Of a stretch of DNA of 64,000 bases, positions 8,782 to 17,692 are shown piece after piece; position 1 is the stretch's first letter, and each line of letters begins with the position of its first letter. This DNA comes from an uncultured Marvinbryantia sp. GTDB lineage: Bacteria; Bacillota; Clostridia; Lachnospirales; Lachnospiraceae. The position numbers and the translations under genes are program-made. Under the pieces are notes generated by a model. That model searched no databases and was not told where the DNA came from. It worked only from the letters and a program-made list of their open reading frames with translations. The DNA lies in contig CAKRVB010000001.1 of assembly GCA_934408725.1 (NCBI GenBank), positions 62,001-126,000 of the forward strand. Direction: 5' to 3'.

Positions 8782-9660
8782 GTGAAGAAAAAATTTCAAA
8801 GCATAGAACCATACATCTGGATTCTTCCCAGTGTACTTCTGATGGCGATCTTTATCGTTATCCCTATTGGATTTGTATTTCGCATGTCTTTCAGCAAGAT
8901 CAGTAAAGCTGGTCTGATCAAAGGCTTCTGCGGTTTTGACAACTTCCGTAAGGTACTGAACAGTCCGGTATTTTCCATGGTTCTGAAAAATACAGTTGTC
9001 TGGACTGTAGCCGTTGTAGGATTATCTACTCTTCTCGGCTTCATTCTGGCTATCATTCTGAATAACAACTTTAAAGGGCGTAAAATTGCCCGAGCCGTTG
9101 TGGTTTTTCCCTGGGCTACCACTCTGATCGTTCAGGCCAGCATCTGGAAGTTCATTATTGATACTGACTATGGAACCTTAAATACTCTTCTTATGAGACT
9201 GGGTATTATTGACCATGCCATTAACTGGACCTCGACTGCCGGTGCCTACTTTGCATGGGAAATTGCCTGCGGTATCTTTGTAACCATTCCATTTGTTACA
9301 TTTACTGTTCTGTCCGGTCTTCAGAGTATTGATGAAGGCTTCTACGAAGCCGCTACCGTAGACGGTGCCAACTACTGGCAGAAAATGTTCCAGATCACTA
9401 TTCCTCTGGTACGTCCTTCTCTTACCGTAAGTACCGTACTGAATATTATTTATGTATTCAACTCCTTCCCGATTATCTGGACCATCACCAAGGGGGATCC
9501 GGCAAACCGGACGGATACACTGGTTACCTATCTGTATAAGCTTGCATTCTACAACGGCAAACAGGGCGATGCTGCTGCTGTTTCCGTGATCGGATTCCTG
9601 ATTTTGTTCATCTGTGCAAGTATTTATATGGTATCTGTATTAAAGAAAGGAGACGACTGA
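8782..9660 (+). CDS. Sugar ABC transporter permease, MalF type
   Basis: 292 residues with six predicted membrane segments. The EAA loop typical of binding-protein-dependent permeases is visible as EAATVDGANYWQKMFQITIPL near residue 195. It starts with GTG at 8782 behind GAGGTG. It would pair with the next permease; the ATPase (MsmK/MalK type) is not in the operon and is presumably supplied from elsewhere, as is common in Firmicutes. Confidence 0.92.
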   Translation: MKKKFQSIEPYIWILPSVLLMAIFIVIPIGFVFRMSFSKISKAGLIKGFCGFDNFRKVLNSPVFSMVLKNTVVWTVAVVGLSTLLGFILAIILNNNFKGRKIARAVVVFPWATTLIVQASIWKFIIDTDYGTLNTLLMRLGIIDHAINWTSTAGAYFAWEIACGIFVTIPFVTFTVLSGLQSIDEGFYEAATVDGANYWQKMFQITIPLVRPSLTVSTVLNIIYVFNSFPIIWTITKGDPANRTDTLVTYLYKLAFYNGKQGDAAAVSVIGFLILFICASIYMVSVLKKGDD

Positions 9661-9661
9661 T

Positions 9662-10507
9662 ATGGAAAATACAAAATCAAACAAAAAAATCATATCACGG
9701 GTATTTTTATATCTGGTTGTCATCATCATCTGTCTGATTACCTTATATCCGTATTTTGTTACTATCTGTACCGCATTGAAGAGTCGTGCCGAAATTTTCT
9801 CTACTTCTGGCACTGTCTTTCCAATTCATGCCATCTGGTCTAACCTGACTGATGTCTGGTCCAAAGCACCAATGGCCAGCTACATGCGCAACTCCATTCT
9901 GATTGCAGGCGGCTCCACTCTTCTGGCTATGCTCTGTGGTATTCCTGCCGCATACGCATTGTCCAGAATGAAGTTCAAAGGCCAGACTGCTTTTCTGGGA
10001 TTCGTTATTGTCTCCCAGATGTTCGCACCGGTTGTTCTTCTGATCGGTATCTACAAAGTCATGATGTCGCTGCATCTGACCAACAGTATCGTAGGATTGA
10101 TCTTTATTAATGCCGCATTTAACCAGGCATTTGCAATCTGGCTGCTGCGTGGTACTTTTATGAGTATCTCCTCTGAAATGGAACAGGCAGCTACCATCGA
10201 CGGATGCAACCGTGTTCAGGCTCTGATCAAGATCCTGCTTCCGGTTGCAGCACCTGGTATCGTAACGGCACTGATTTTCGTATTTATCAATGCATGGAAT
10301 GAATACACCGTAGCACTGACCCTGATCTCCACAGATACCTTCAAGCCACTGACCGTTGGTATTAATATCTTCAACGGTTACAACATGATTGAATGGCAGT
10401 ATCTGTTCGCAGCTTCCCTGTATGCCATCGTTCCGGTCGTAGTACTGTTCATCGGTATCGAAAAGAATCTGGTCGGCGGTCTTACATCCGGTGGTGTCAA
10501 AGGTTAA
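9662..10507 (+). CDS. Sugar ABC transporter permease, MalG type
   Basis: 281 residues, six predicted membrane helices, with the EAA-type loop EQAATIDGCNRVQALIKIL near residue 180. One base separates it from the preceding permease stop, indicating coupled expression. N-terminal region KKIISRVFLYLVVIIICLITLYP is typical of MalG/LacG-type partners. Confidence 0.92.
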   Translation: MENTKSNKKIISRVFLYLVVIIICLITLYPYFVTICTALKSRAEIFSTSGTVFPIHAIWSNLTDVWSKAPMASYMRNSILIAGGSTLLAMLCGIPAAYALSRMKFKGQTAFLGFVIVSQMFAPVVLLIGIYKVMMSLHLTNSIVGLIFINAAFNQAFAIWLLRGTFMSISSEMEQAATIDGCNRVQALIKILLPVAAPGIVTALIFVFINAWNEYTVALTLISTDTFKPLTVGINIFNGYNMIEWQYLFAASLYAIVPVVVLFIGIEKNLVGGLTSGGVKG

Positions 10508-10534
10508 GCACTTTCCGGGAGAAAGGAGTCCTTT

Positions 10535-11650
10535 ATGGATCATAAAACAACTGCCGGATTATCCCAGGCCTGCCACGGCTTTGCGATTGAAGGCACTTAC
10601 AAAGACTGTGTTCCTTATGGAAACGGTCATATCAACGACACTTACCTGCTGACTTATCAGCAGGATGACACAGATGTTCTTTACATCCTGCAGCATATGA
10701 ACAAAACTATTTTTACTGATCCGGAAGCTCTGATGGAAAATATCATCGGAGTAACCAGCTTTCTGAAAAAAAAGATTGCTGCGGCTGGCGGAAATCCCCG
10801 CCGCGAGACCCTGGATTTTGTCTTTACTTCCAATGGTAAGCCATATTTTATAGACGGATTCGGAGAATACTGGCGTGCTTATCATTATATTGATCAGGTG
10901 TATGCGCTGGATCAGGTAAAAAATCCGGAAGACTTTTACCAGAGTGCTCTCTCCTTTGGACGCTTTCAGCAGATGCTGGCAGATTTTCCAGCTGATACCC
11001 TGCACGAAACCATTCCAAACTTTCACAACACCGCCGTTCGTTTTGGAGCCTTTGAAAAGGCTGTGGCCGAAGATGTCTGCCATCGTGTGGCAGGCGTGCG
11101 GGAAGAGATCCAGTTTGTCAAAACCCGTTTCGATGTAGCATGTGCTCTGTGTAATCTCCAAAGCCAGGGACGGCTTCCGCTTCGTGTCACCCATAATGAC
11201 ACAAAGTCTAACAATGTTCTGATTGATGAAGCAACCGGAAAAGGTCTGTGTGTCATTGATCTGGATACCGTAATGCCTGGGCTGTCAGTGAATGATTTCG
11301 GTGATTCTATCCGCTTCGGTGCCAGCACAGCCGCCGAAGACGAAACAGATCTTTCCAAAGTCAGCTGCAGTATGGAATTATATGAAGCTTATGTAAAAGG
11401 ATTTCTGGAAGGCTGTGGCGGGCGTCTGACAGACGAGGAAATCGCTGCTCTTCCACTGGGTGCCAAAGTCATGACTTATGAATGTGGCATGCGTTTCCTG
11501 ACAGACTATCTCTCTGGTGATACTTATTTTAAAATTCATCGTCCGGAACATAACCTGGACCGGGCACGAACCCAGTTTAAGCTGGTAGCTGATATGGAGG
11601 CAAAATGGTCTCAGATGCAGGCCATAGTCCAGAAGTACATCCACAAATAA
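10535..11650 (+). CDS. nahK: N-acetylhexosamine 1-kinase-like protein (NahK), first copy
   Basis: 371 residues of the aminoglycoside-phosphotransferase fold. NahK phosphorylates GlcNAc or GalNAc at the anomeric hydroxyl using ATP in the lacto-N-biose/galacto-N-biose pathway. Motifs that match the bifidobacterial enzyme as I remember it: GNGHINDTYLLT (nucleotide loop) near residue 30, RVTHNDTKSNNVLID (catalytic Asp loop) near 213, VIDLDTVMPG (metal-binding Asp) near 240, then DFGDSIRFGAST and TYECGMRFLTDYLSGD. RBS GAAAGGAG. A paralogue lies 1 kb downstream. No GH112 phosphorylase is present in the window, so the exact pathway is inferred. Confidence 0.88.
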   Translation: MDHKTTAGLSQACHGFAIEGTYKDCVPYGNGHINDTYLLTYQQDDTDVLYILQHMNKTIFTDPEALMENIIGVTSFLKKKIAAAGGNPRRETLDFVFTSNGKPYFIDGFGEYWRAYHYIDQVYALDQVKNPEDFYQSALSFGRFQQMLADFPADTLHETIPNFHNTAVRFGAFEKAVAEDVCHRVAGVREEIQFVKTRFDVACALCNLQSQGRLPLRVTHNDTKSNNVLIDEATGKGLCVIDLDTVMPGLSVNDFGDSIRFGASTAAEDETDLSKVSCSMELYEAYVKGFLEGCGGRLTDEEIAALPLGAKVMTYECGMRFLTDYLSGDTYFKIHRPEHNLDRARTQFKLVADMEAKWSQMQAIVQKYIHK

Positions 11651-11657
11651 GTTTTAC

Positions 11658-11701
11658 ACAAAAGTGAACCCTGTGGCTATGATCCCATGGTTCACTTTTG
11701 T
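11658..11701 (+). terminator. Hairpin after the first nahK copy
   Basis: ACAAAAGTGAACC (11658-11670) pairs perfectly with GGTTCACTTTTGT (11689-11701) around an 18-nt loop. The long perfect stem with terminal A/T-rich arms can end transcription in either direction. Confidence 0.7.
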
Positions 11702-11709
11702 TGGTTATC

Positions 11710-11738
11710 TGGACAAAAAACGGTTACAGTGTTAAAAT
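11710..11738 (+). promoter_or_regulatory. Promoter of the nucleotidyltransferase-nahK2 pair
   Basis: TGGACA (11710-11715), a 17-bp spacer, and TAAAAT (11733-11738). It lies directly after the hairpin, so the downstream pair can be transcribed independently of the ABC operon. Confidence 0.65.
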
Positions 11739-11786
11739 GAGTAAGAATTCGCAGGCAAATTTCTGCGGAATATAAAGGAGATTATT

Positions 11787-12710
11787 ATGAACAAACCTAC
11801 ATTAATCATTATGGCTGCAGGGATGGGCAGCCGTTACGGTGGTTTAAAACAGATCGACCCGGTAGATGAACAGGGTCATATTATTATGGATTTTTCCATT
11901 TACGATGCAGTCCGCGCAGGATTCCGGAAGGTGATCTTTATCATTAAAAAAGAAATCGAGGCAGATTTCAAATCCCGTATCGGTGACCGCATTTCCAAAT
12001 TAGTAGAAGTTGAATATGTATATCAGCAGCTGGAGCTTCCGGAAGGCTTTACTGTTCCTGAAGGGCGTGTAAAGCCATTTGGTACTGCTCATGCCGTACT
12101 TTGTGCACTTCCATATATAGATGGTCCTTTTGCTGTAATCAATGCCGATGACTATTATGGAAGCAAAGCTTATCAGCTGATCTACGATTATCTGACTTCT
12201 CACCCGGATGATGAGACTTACCGTTATGCTATGGTGGGATATATTCTGGAAAATACCCTGACCGAAAACGGCCATGTAGCCAGAGGTGTCTGCGTCACAG
12301 ATAAAGACGGCATTCTTCAGACCATTCATGAACGCACTCATATCGAAAAACGAGGTGATATCACTGCCTATACCGAAGATGACGGTGCTACCTGGAATGA
12401 GATTCCTGCAGGCAGCATTGTATCTATGAATATGTGGGGCTTCCAGAAGAGTCTTATGGAAGAGCTGAAAAAAGGATTCCCTGAATTCTTAAAAGAAAAC
12501 CTGGATAAAAATCCTCTGAAATGCGAATATTTCCTTCCATTTGCAGTGGATGACCTGATTCAGGAAGGGAAAGCCACCGTTCAGGTATTAAAAACGGATG
12601 ATAAATGGTATGGTGTCACCTACAAAGAAGATAAAGCATTTGTAGTAAAAGCTATCCAGTCGCTGAAAGACTCCGGCCTATATCCTCAGAAACTCTGGGA
12701 GGAGCAGTAA
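11787..12710 (+). CDS. Sugar-1-phosphate nucleotidyltransferase (NTP_transferase family)
   Basis: 307 residues. The pyrophosphorylase signature AAGMGSRYGGLKQIDP is at the N terminus, followed by GTAHAVLCALPYIDGPFAVINADDYYG, containing the catalytic nucleotide- and metal-binding part. Family members make NDP-sugars from NTP and sugar-1-phosphate. Sitting between two NahK kinases, it most likely converts HexNAc-1-phosphate (or Gal/Glc-1-phosphate) to the UDP-sugar, doing the job of LnpC/GalT-type enzymes. It differs from typical GalU in the region after the signature. RBS AAAGGAG; the stop is directly followed by the ATG of the next gene. Confidence 0.85.
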   Translation: MNKPTLIIMAAGMGSRYGGLKQIDPVDEQGHIIMDFSIYDAVRAGFRKVIFIIKKEIEADFKSRIGDRISKLVEVEYVYQQLELPEGFTVPEGRVKPFGTAHAVLCALPYIDGPFAVINADDYYGSKAYQLIYDYLTSHPDDETYRYAMVGYILENTLTENGHVARGVCVTDKDGILQTIHERTHIEKRGDITAYTEDDGATWNEIPAGSIVSMNMWGFQKSLMEELKKGFPEFLKENLDKNPLKCEYFLPFAVDDLIQEGKATVQVLKTDDKWYGVTYKEDKAFVVKAIQSLKDSGLYPQKLWEEQ

Positions 12711-13826
12711 ATGAACCAGGAAACCTTAGCCGCAGGAAGACAGGAAGCCATCTCGAGATTTGATATCCCTGGATGTTTTCTGGACTGCCGTCCATGTGGG
12801 AATGGACACATTAATGATACTTTTATCATGGAATTTGAAGAGAATGGTCAGATTCGTCGTTATTCTCTTCAACACATGAACCGCACAGTTTTTACGGATC
12901 CGATTGCACTGATGGAAAATATTCTCCATGTGACAGACTACTTAAAAGAACAGATTTTGGAACAGGGTGGTGATCCGCAACGAGAGACACTGGACTTCGT
13001 ACATGCCAGAACCGGTGAACCATATTTTGTAGACAGCTACGGTGAATACTGGAGAGCTTATCATTTTATTGAACATGCCTATGCTCTGGAAGAACTCAGC
13101 GGCCCGGAAGATTTTTACGAAAGTGCTGTTGCTTTCGGCCATTTTCAGAAAATGCTGGCTGATTTCCCAGCTGACAGCCTTCATGAGACTATTGCAGGTT
13201 TTCATGATACCAAGTCCCGTTTTGCCGCCTTTGAAGAGGCCGTGAAAAAGGATGTATGCCAGCGCGCTTCTGGTGTTGCAGAAGAAATCCAGTTCGTGAA
13301 AAGCCGTTATGATGTAGCCTGTGTGCTTGGTGATCTTCTGGAAAATGGTACGCTTCCTCTTCGTGTTACACACAATGACACAAAGTCTAATAATGTCCTG
13401 ATTGACGAAACTACCAAAAAAGGACTGTGCGTGATTGATCTGGATACGGTCATGCCAGGACTTGCTGTAAATGATTTTGGTGATTCCATCCGTTTCGGTG
13501 CCAGCACCGGTGCCGAGGACGAAAAAGATCTTTCTAAGATTTCCTGTGATCTGGGACTATTTGATGTCTACACAAAAGGCTTCGTTGAAGGCTGCGAAGG
13601 AATTCTCACAAAAGAAGAAATCGCCTGCCTCCCTCTGGGTGCCAAGGTGATGACCTACGAATGTGGCATGCGTTTCCTGACTGATTATCTTTCCGGTGAT
13701 GTTTATTTCAAAACAGATTATCCTGCCCATAATCTGGATCGCGCCCGCACACAGTTCAAGCTGGTAGCGGACATGGAAGAAAAATGGGAAGAGATACAGC
13801 GTATTATCCAAAAATATATTTTATAA
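12711..13826 (+). CDS. nahK: N-acetylhexosamine 1-kinase-like protein (NahK), second copy
   Basis: 371 residues, the same length as the first copy and clearly paralogous along its whole length. It has GNGHINDTFIME, RVTHNDTKSNNVLIDE, CVIDLDTVMPGLAVNDFGD and TYECGMRFLTDYLSGD, with all catalytic aspartates intact. Differences cluster in the N-terminal 60 residues and around residues 150-200, which may shift sugar preference (GlcNAc versus GalNAc). ATG follows the preceding stop with no gap and the RBS GGGAGGAG lies inside the upstream gene, so it is coupled to the nucleotidyltransferase. Confidence 0.88.
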   Translation: MNQETLAAGRQEAISRFDIPGCFLDCRPCGNGHINDTFIMEFEENGQIRRYSLQHMNRTVFTDPIALMENILHVTDYLKEQILEQGGDPQRETLDFVHARTGEPYFVDSYGEYWRAYHFIEHAYALEELSGPEDFYESAVAFGHFQKMLADFPADSLHETIAGFHDTKSRFAAFEEAVKKDVCQRASGVAEEIQFVKSRYDVACVLGDLLENGTLPLRVTHNDTKSNNVLIDETTKKGLCVIDLDTVMPGLAVNDFGDSIRFGASTGAEDEKDLSKISCDLGLFDVYTKGFVEGCEGILTKEEIACLPLGAKVMTYECGMRFLTDYLSGDVYFKTDYPAHNLDRARTQFKLVADMEEKWEEIQRIIQKYIL

Positions 13827-13866
13827 TTTTTTTCTTTTTATTTCATTGGCAGTTTATGCCCTGATA

Positions 13867-13896
13867 TTGACTTTTTACCACGTTTCAAGTTACTAT
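13867..13896 (+). promoter_or_regulatory. Promoter of the accessory Hsp70 cluster, with a repeat half-site
   Basis: TTGACT (13867-13872), 18-bp spacer, TACTAT (13891-13896). Immediately after it, CTGAACAGTTAC (13902-13913) matches one end of the palindromic repeat family. No CIRCE (HrcA) operator is seen, so heat-shock control is not evident here. Confidence 0.55.
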
Positions 13897-13949
13897 AAAT
13901 TCTGAACAGTTACAAGCATTCTTAAATAGATTTTAGGAGAAACGTGAAT

Positions 13950-15500
13950 ATGTCAAAACTTATTGGAATCGATTTAGGCACTACCAACTCCTGCGTAGCC
14001 GTAATGGAAGGCGGAGAAAGTGTCATTATCCCTAACGAAAGCGGCAACAGAACCACACCTTCTGTTGTCGCTTTTGCAAAAACAGGAGAACGTCTGATTG
14101 GACAGGCAGCCAAGCGTCAGGCTGTCGTAAATCCAGATCGTACGATCAGTTCTATCAAACGCCATATGGGCACCGATTATCATGTTACCATCGATGGAAA
14201 ATCCTATTCACCTCAGGAGATCTCAGCCATGATTCTTCAGAAGCTGAAGAACGATGCCTGTGATTATCTCGGGGAAGAGGTCACGGATGCTGTGATTACG
14301 GTACCTGCTTATTTTACAGATGCACAGCGCCAGGCTACCAAAGATGCAGGCACCATCGCAGGATTGAACGTACAGCGTATCATTAACGAACCGACTGCTG
14401 CCGCTCTGGCCTATGGCATTGACAAAGAAGCTCCGCAGAAGATCATGGTCTTCGACCTGGGTGGTGGAACCTTTGATGTCTCCGTTCTGGATATCAACAG
14501 CGGAGTCATTGAGGTACTGGCCACGGCTGGCAACAATCACCTGGGCGGCGATGATTTTGATCAGGCACTGGTAGATCATTTTGTCTCAGAACTGAAAAAA
14601 GAATATAAGTGTGATGTCCGAAAGGATATCGCTGTTTTATCCCGTCTGAAAGAAGCAGCAGAGACTGCAAAGATTGACCTGAGTTCCATGACAGAAACTA
14701 CCGTCAATCTTCCATTCCTGACACAGACCAAAAATGGTCCGGTTCATTATGAAACTTCCATGACCCGTGGACTGTTTGACTATCTGACCTCCCATCTGGT
14801 TGCACAGACTATGGATCCGGTCAGACAGGCATTATCAGATGCCGGACTGACTCCTGCCGATATCTCCAAAGTACTACTGGTTGGTGGATCCAGCCGTATC
14901 CCGGCTGTTCAGGAATCCATTCGCAAATTCATGGGAAAAGAGCCATTTAAAGGGATTAATCCTGACGAATGTGTCGCAATGGGTGCTTCCCTTCAGGGCG
15001 GTGTTCTGGCAGGTGAGGTGACCGGGCTTCTGCTTCTGGATGTGGCTCCGCTTTCTCTGGGTATTGAGACAGTAGGCGGCGTCTATTCCAAAATTATTGA
15101 CCGTAATACCACCATCCCGATTACCAAAAGTCAGATCTATACCACCGCAGCAAGCTTCCAGACTACGGTAGATATCAAGGTATTTCAGGGTGAACGCCAG
15201 ATGACCAGAGACAATAAACTAATTGGTGAATTTCATTTGAAGGGCATTAAACGAGCTATGCGAGGTGTTCCACAGATTGAGGTCACCTTTGCCATTGATG
15301 CCAACGGAATTGTCAATGTATCTGCGAGGGATCTGGGAACTGGAAAGAGTCAGGAGATCACCATTACTGCATCTTCCAATCTGAGCAAGGAAGAGATCGA
15401 CCGTGCCGTATATGAGGCCAAAATGTACGAAGAAGAAGATCAGAAGCGTCGTGAAGCTGCAGGACAGAAAAAACGTCCATGGCGAAAAAAGAAGGAGTAA
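13950..15500 (+). CDS. Short DnaK/Hsp70-family chaperone
   Basis: 516 residues. ATPase domain signatures: [18 protein letters not shown] at the N terminus, [14 protein letters not shown] near 175 and [15 protein letters not shown] near 315. The substrate-binding beta domain includes [14 protein letters not shown] and [17 protein letters not shown]. The chain stops soon after about residue 500 with a basic tail ([10 protein letters not shown]), so most of the alpha-helical lid of the ~610-residue housekeeping DnaK is missing. It is not next to grpE/hrcA and heads a cluster with a J-protein, so it is an accessory Hsp70. ATG 13950 is preferred over GTG 13944 by spacing to TAGGAGA. Confidence 0.92.
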   Translation: MSKLIGIDLGTTNSCVAVMEGGESVIIPNESGNRTTPSVVAFAKTGERLIGQAAKRQAVVNPDRTISSIKRHMGTDYHVTIDGKSYSPQEISAMILQKLKNDACDYLGEEVTDAVITVPAYFTDAQRQATKDAGTIAGLNVQRIINEPTAAALAYGIDKEAPQKIMVFDLGGGTFDVSVLDINSGVIEVLATAGNNHLGGDDFDQALVDHFVSELKKEYKCDVRKDIAVLSRLKEAAETAKIDLSSMTETTVNLPFLTQTKNGPVHYETSMTRGLFDYLTSHLVAQTMDPVRQALSDAGLTPADISKVLLVGGSSRIPAVQESIRKFMGKEPFKGINPDECVAMGASLQGGVLAGEVTGLLLLDVAPLSLGIETVGGVYSKIIDRNTTIPITKSQIYTTAASFQTTVDIKVFQGERQMTRDNKLIGEFHLKGIKRAMRGVPQIEVTFAIDANGIVNVSARDLGTGKSQEITITASSNLSKEEIDRAVYEAKMYEEEDQKRREAAGQKKRPWRKKKE

Positions 15501-15509
15501 GTATTTCTT

Positions 15510-16325
15510 ATGTTTGGATATATATTAGCAAATATGGAACAACTCAGTCCGGAAGACCGATATCGTTATCAGTCCTATTACTGTGGTCTGTGCAGAGCAC
15601 TGGGGGATCGGCACAATGCCCTCTGCCGAATGACACTGACCTATGATATGACCTTTCTTGCCCTGTTTCTGTCCGCTGTATATGATGCTCCCGAGGCTTT
15701 GAAAGATCAGAAATGCCGTATTCATCCATTCAAAAAACAGCAGTATCTGAAAAGTGAGATCCTGGACTATGCTGCAGACATGAATGTGGTGCTGTCCTAC
15801 TATAATATGTTAGATGACTGGAATGACGATAAGAATCTGTTAGCACTGGGAGAAGCCCGTCTTTTTGAAAAAGAATGCCAAAAGGCTGAGGCTGCTTACC
15901 CAAAACAGTGTCAGGTGATTCAGCAAAAGCTGCAGGAACTTTCCAAAATTGAAAAAGATAACATACTGATTCCCGATATCCCCGCCAACTGCTTCGGCGA
16001 TCTGATGGGAGAACTTTTCGTGCCTTTTGAAGATTCCCTGAACGTACGTCTCCGCACCTTTGGCAAAGCACTGGGAAAATACATCTATATCCTGGATGCA
16101 TGCATGGATTTGAAAAAAGATTTAAAAAAACAGAGCTATAATCCACTTGTGATCTGTCAAAAAACGGAATTTGATGATATACTGCATATGTTGATGTCTG
16201 ATGTAGTATCATCTTATCAGGCTCTGAATTTCCAAAAAGACCGTGCCATTATCGAGAACATCCTGTTTTCCGGAGTTCTCATTAAGTACGAGTTATACAA
16301 AAAGAGGGGTGTAAAGAAAAAATGA
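15510..16325 (+). CDS. DUF5685-type protein of the Hsp70 cluster
   Basis: 271 residues beginning [17 protein letters not shown], then [10 protein letters not shown] (a CxxC pair), a mainly helical body with [18 protein letters not shown], and a basic C terminus. The helical, Asp-rich [10 protein letters not shown] segment recalls the fold of squalene/phytoene-synthase-like or DUF5685 proteins; no function is established that I can name. It lies 9 bp after the DnaK-like gene and overlaps the J-protein start by 4 bp, so it is made together with the chaperones and may be a client-handling partner. Confidence 0.75.
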   Translation: MFGYILANMEQLSPEDRYRYQSYYCGLCRALGDRHNALCRMTLTYDMTFLALFLSAVYDAPEALKDQKCRIHPFKKQQYLKSEILDYAADMNVVLSYYNMLDDWNDDKNLLALGEARLFEKECQKAEAAYPKQCQVIQQKLQELSKIEKDNILIPDIPANCFGDLMGELFVPFEDSLNVRLRTFGKALGKYIYILDACMDLKKDLKKQSYNPLVICQKTEFDDILHMLMSDVVSSYQALNFQKDRAIIENILFSGVLIKYELYKKRGVKKK

Positions 16326-17218
16326 CACAGGATCCTTATGAGGTACTTGGCGTACCGCGTGGTGCCTCTGAAGAGGAAGTCACAAAAGCATATCGCAAGC
16401 TGGCAAAGAAATATCATCCGGATCTGAATCCGGGCGATGAAGAGGCTGCTAAAAAAATGAGTGAAATCAATGCCGCTTATAATCAGATAAAAAATGGAAC
16501 CGCGGGAAGTTCTTCTTACGGGAGCAGTTCTTCCTACGGAAGCAGTTCTTCTTATGGTGGAAGCTCTTCCTACGGTGGCCGTTCCTATGGAGGCGGTTCC
16601 TACCAGGGCGGTTCCTATGGCAGTGGATCTTATGGCGACGACCCATTTGGCAGTTTCTGGGAAGCCTTTGGTGGATTTGGCGACTGGTCACAGCAGCAAA
16701 ACAGCAATTCCGGTCAGCCTTCTCCATTTGATACAGTTCGCCACTATATCCGCAATCACTGTTATGATGAAGCACTGCATGTACTGAGTACCATCTCCAA
16801 TAAAACAGCCGAATGGTATTTCTTAAGCGCCATTGCCAATTACAACAGCGGTAATCAGGTTACTGCACTGTCCCATATTAAGACAGCAGTCCAGATGGAA
16901 CCGAATAATGCTCAGTATCGCCAGCTGCTGAATCAGATACAGTCTGGTGGACGGGTCTTTACAGAACAAAGTCAGAACTTTGGCGGAACCTTCCATACCA
17001 CGCACAGCTGCTGCTGGTATTATATTGTGATCAATCTGTTCTGTATGCTGTGTGGTGGCGGTGGGTGCTGTGGTTTCCGCAATTATGGAAGCTACTACAA
17101 TACCACACCAAACAACAGCTATTATTATAATGTACCAAATAATAATTCCTCACATTCCAGTGTCGGGGAATCTGCAATGGGTAATCCGGCTCAGATTAAT
17201 CCGGAAGAATATTTGTAA
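16322..17218 (+). CDS. J-domain protein with Gly/Ser/Tyr-rich linker and C-terminal membrane-like segment
   Basis: 298 residues. The J domain (1-60) contains the essential HPD in KYHPDLNPG. Residues about 60-125 are low complexity, with repeats of SSSYG, SYGG and GGSY. A helical TPR-like region follows ([25 protein letters not shown]), then a very Cys-rich hydrophobic patch ([23 protein letters not shown]) and an Asn/Tyr/Ser-rich tail. The classical DnaJ zinc finger and C-terminal substrate domains are absent, so it is a class C J-protein, presumably directing the neighbouring Hsp70 to the membrane. ATGA overlap with DUF5685. Confidence 0.85.
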   Translation: MTQDPYEVLGVPRGASEEEVTKAYRKLAKKYHPDLNPGDEEAAKKMSEINAAYNQIKNGTAGSSSYGSSSSYGSSSSYGGSSSYGGRSYGGGSYQGGSYGSGSYGDDPFGSFWEAFGGFGDWSQQQNSNSGQPSPFDTVRHYIRNHCYDEALHVLSTISNKTAEWYFLSAIANYNSGNQVTALSHIKTAVQMEPNNAQYRQLLNQIQSGGRVFTEQSQNFGGTFHTTHSCCWYYIVINLFCMLCGGGGCCGFRNYGSYYNTTPNNSYYYNVPNNNSSHSSVGESAMGNPAQINPEEYL

Positions 17219-17235
17219 GGAGAATTCGTTATATC

Positions 17236-17640
17236 ATGAATAAATTAAAAGATGCTTTGAATCGCTTTCTTCAGGGTCGTTACGGCATGGATCAACTTGG
17301 TCAGGCATTATTCGTTGTCTATCTTGCCTTTTTCGCGCTGAACCTGGTGACACGCAGCAGTATTTTCTACACACTGGGACTGATCGTTGTGATCTACTTC
17401 CTGTATCGCTGTCTGTCCAGGAACTTTGAGGCCAGACAGAAGGAAAATAATTATTACATGGACCAGTACAATAAAGCTGCCCGCTTTTTCCGTCTTCAGA
17501 AAAGAAAATGGCAGGACCGCAACACTCACGTATACCGCAAGTGCCCGTACTGCCATACAACGATTCGTCTTCCAAAAGTAAAAGGGAAACATATCACCAA
17601 CTGTCCAAAATGTCATAAAGATTTTGAAGTGAAAGTGTAA
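17236..17640 (+). CDS. Membrane protein with C-terminal zinc ribbon
   Basis: 134 residues. Two hydrophobic segments (about 22-40 and 43-60, FVVYLAFFALN and LGLIVVIYFLY) are followed by a charged linker and a cytoplasmic zinc ribbon: CPYCHTTIRLP...NCPKCHKDF, two CPxC knuckles. Last gene of the Hsp70 cluster, 17 bp after the J-protein. Likely a membrane anchor or client sensor; the function is unknown. Confidence 0.75.
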   Translation: MNKLKDALNRFLQGRYGMDQLGQALFVVYLAFFALNLVTRSSIFYTLGLIVVIYFLYRCLSRNFEARQKENNYYMDQYNKAARFFRLQKRKWQDRNTHVYRKCPYCHTTIRLPKVKGKHITNCPKCHKDFEVKV

Positions 17641-17646
17641 ACCATT

Positions 17647-17692
17647 GGGGACGGTGTTTTCTGGCTCTTAAGAGCCAGAAAACACCGTCCCC
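17647..17692. repeat. Perfect 46-bp REP-like palindrome (GGGGACGG family)
   Basis: The left arm starts GGGGACGGTGTTTTCTGG and runs to a central TTAA; the right arm is its exact reverse complement, ending CCGTCCCC. GGGGACGG-headed palindromes are a known type of repetitive extragenic element in clostridia, associated with IS200-like REP transposases. It lies between two convergent genes and could also end both transcripts. The stop codon of the ECF T-component gene is formed by its centre. Confidence 0.85.

Noticed and set aside
9743..10543. 266-codon frame opposite the MalG-type permease
   Set aside because: Antisense shadow; Cys/Gln/Asp-rich and without relation to known proteins.
13950..15500. 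Considered as the housekeeping dnaK
   Set aside because: No hrcA, grpE or CIRCE site, the lid region is largely missing, and the neighbours are DUF5685 and a class C J-protein, so it is an accessory chaperone.
17647..17692. Considered as a plain intrinsic terminator
   Set aside because: A perfect palindrome of this length with the GGGGACGG head, no T run, and a relative at 53769 fit a REP element better, though it may also end transcripts.
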